From assembly GCA_016742125.1 (NCBI GenBank), contig JACVCM010000048.1, positions 1 through 23,913 on the forward strand: a DNA stretch of 23,913 bases, in the 5' to 3' direction. The notes under the pieces were generated by a model. It ran no database searches, was not told the origin of the DNA, and saw only the letters and a list, made by a program, of their open reading frames with translations. Within the stretch, counting starts at the first letter, position 1. The number at the start of each line of letters is the position of its first letter. This DNA comes from Sphingomonadaceae bacterium. Lineage in GTDB: Bacteria > Pseudomonadota > Alphaproteobacteria > Sphingomonadales > Sphingomonadaceae. The position numbers and the translations under genes are program-made. Below are positions 22,642 to 23,913 of this stretch, in pieces.

Positions 22642-23913
22642 ATGTGCGGGATTGCCGGTATTTTTCATCTGGAGACGGCCAAGCCGGTTGATCCTGAACG
22701 TGTGAGACGGATGACCGAAGCCATCGCCCATCGCGGGCCTGACGGATCGGGTATATGGACTGCGGCGGGTGTGGGGCTGGGTCATCGCAGACTGTCGATC
22801 ATCGATCTCGAAGGCGGGGCGCAGCCAATGCATTCGGATGACGGTGCGCTGACGCTGAGCTTTAATGGCGAAATCTACAACTTCCGTGAATTGCGGGCCG
22901 AGCTCGAGGCCGCGGGACATGCCTTTCACACCAGCAGTGACAGCGAAGTCATACTGCAAGGCTGGCGGCATTGGGGGCCAGACTGCGTATCGCATTTCCA
23001 CGGCATGTTCGCCTTTGCAATCCATGATGCGCGGACAAGGCAGATGTTCCTGGCGCGCGACCGGCTCGGGGTCAAACCGCTGTTCTACGCGCCCATCTCC
23101 GACGGGAGCATCATCTTCGGTTCCGAGCTGAAGGCGTTGACGGCGCATCCCGCGTTGCGACGTGAAATCGATCTGGCGGCTGTCGATGACTATATGGCAT
23201 TTGGCTATGTTCCCGATCATGCGTGCATCATCCGCGGGGTGCAGAAACTGCCAGCCGGCCATACGCTGCTGCTTGAGCAGGGTCGTACATTACCCCGGCC
23301 GGTTTGTTATTGGGATATAGACTTCAGCAAACGCGTGCGGGGAAGTCAGGCTGACCTGTCGGAAGAATTGCTACGGCTGATGCGGCAGGGGGTAACGTCA
23401 CGCATGGTCGCGGACGTGCCGCTCGGCGCGTTTCTGTCGGGCGGCGTGGACAGCAGCACCGTCGTCGCGTTGATGGCAGAAGCGTCACGGCAGCCCGTCA
23501 AAACCTGTTCGATAGGCTTCGATGTCGGCGCACTGGACGAAAGCGAATATGCCCAGATTATAGCCCGCCGCTTTGCGACCGACCATCGCAGCCGGACGGT
23601 CGCTGCGGATGATTTCGGCCTGATCGACAAGCTCGCTTACCATTTTGACGAGCCCTTTGCCGACGCCTCGGCTTTGCCCACCTACCGCGTCTGCGAAATG
23701 GCGCGTGAGCAGGTGACAGTAGCGCTGTCGGGCGATGGTGCGGATGAGGCGTTGGCCGGATATCGGCGGCATGTCTTTCATCAGAAAGAGGAACAGTTAC
23801 GCGGGCTGATGCCGCAGGGGTTGCGTGGTCCGCTGTTCGGCCGCCTTGGCAATCTCTATCCCAAGGCGGACTGGGCACCGCGACCGTTACGCGCGAAAAC
23901 GACCCTGCTGTCG
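22642..23913 (+). CDS. XrtA-system amidotransferase (asparagine synthase-like), 3' end cut off
   Basis: The frame is open from ATG 22642 to the end of the window without a stop (424 codons), against about 630 residues for the full family. It starts MCGIAGIF, where Cys2 is the glutaminase nucleophile, followed by RLSIIDLEGG and FNGEIYN (74-80). The synthase half has the ATP-binding loop SGGVDSS (266-272) and GDGADEALAGY (364-374), a variant of the usual GDGGDE. Such proteins transfer ammonia from glutamine to a carboxylate. The exosortase A-linked subgroup (TIGR03108-like) is thought to modify the polysaccharide or its precursor, and free asparagine synthesis is unlikely to be its role. It begins 11 bases after xrtA. 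Nothing can be said of the missing C-terminus. Confidence 0.93.
   Translation, partial: MCGIAGIFHLETAKPVDPERVRRMTEAIAHRGPDGSGIWTAAGVGLGHRRLSIIDLEGGAQPMHSDDGALTLSFNGEIYNFRELRAELEAAGHAFHTSSDSEVILQGWRHWGPDCVSHFHGMFAFAIHDARTRQMFLARDRLGVKPLFYAPISDGSIIFGSELKALTAHPALRREIDLAAVDDYMAFGYVPDHACIIRGVQKLPAGHTLLLEQGRTLPRPVCYWDIDFSKRVRGSQADLSEELLRLMRQGVTSRMVADVPLGAFLSGGVDSSTVVALMAEASRQPVKTCSIGFDVGALDESEYAQIIARRFATDHRSRTVAADDFGLIDKLAYHFDEPFADASALPTYRVCEMAREQVTVALSGDGADEALAGYRRHVFHQKEEQLRGLMPQGLRGPLFGRLGNLYPKADWAPRPLRAKTTLLS

Overview
The window looks like a chromosomal segment of a sphingomonad-type alphaproteobacterium (order Sphingomonadales; genus not decidable by eye). The evidence is the high-GC codon use, an F1 ATPase operon with no F0 genes beside it, an epsilon subunit reduced to its beta-sandwich domain, a beta subunit with an Ala/Pro/Lys-rich N-terminal extension, and an exosortase A (XrtA) exopolysaccharide cluster in the usual sphingomonad gene order.

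Layout. Positions 1-893 hold the 3' end of an EamA/DMT-type permease and a small exported DUF6265-like protein. Positions 1030-6185 (minus strand) hold the F1 operon atpH-atpA-atpG-atpD-atpC. Four paired-hairpin (REP-doublet-like) repeats sit at its 3' end, in two internal gaps and upstream of atpH; none was found elsewhere in the window. Positions 6461-9345 hold a dienelactone-hydrolase-family enzyme facing an FdhF/YdeP-type molybdopterin oxidoreductase, with their stop codons overlapping. Positions 9420-11688 hold a tightly overlapping three-gene unit: a DUF1203 protein, the alkylation-repair regulator Ada, and an isocitrate lyase/PEP mutase-family enzyme.

Positions 11884-23913 are one long plus-strand operon, cut by the window end. 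It encodes an outer-membrane polysaccharide export lipoprotein, a Wzz-type chain-length determinant, a tyrosine autokinase, an outer-membrane beta-barrel, an ExeA-like ATPase, a polysaccharide deacetylase, a FemAB-like acyltransferase, a TIGR03087-type glycosyltransferase, exosortase A fused to an EpsI domain, and an asparagine-synthase-like amidotransferase. Most junctions overlap or are very short. Together these products should make, modify and export an envelope polysaccharide and process exosortase-sorted proteins. No PEP-CTERM substrate, initiating sugar transferase, flippase or polymerase lies in the window; they presumably lie downstream or elsewhere.

I do not see a wholly undescribed system. 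The most unusual directly visible signal is the set of paired hairpins in the atp operon. Two pairs differ between their halves largely by compensating base-pair changes that keep the stems intact. The overlapping DUF1203-ada-PEP mutase unit is the most interesting gene-level association. No tRNA, rRNA, CRISPR array, transposase or prophage gene was found. No gene-free stretch exceeds 300 bases; the longest are 6186-6460, 11689-11883 and 1297-1491, each described below.
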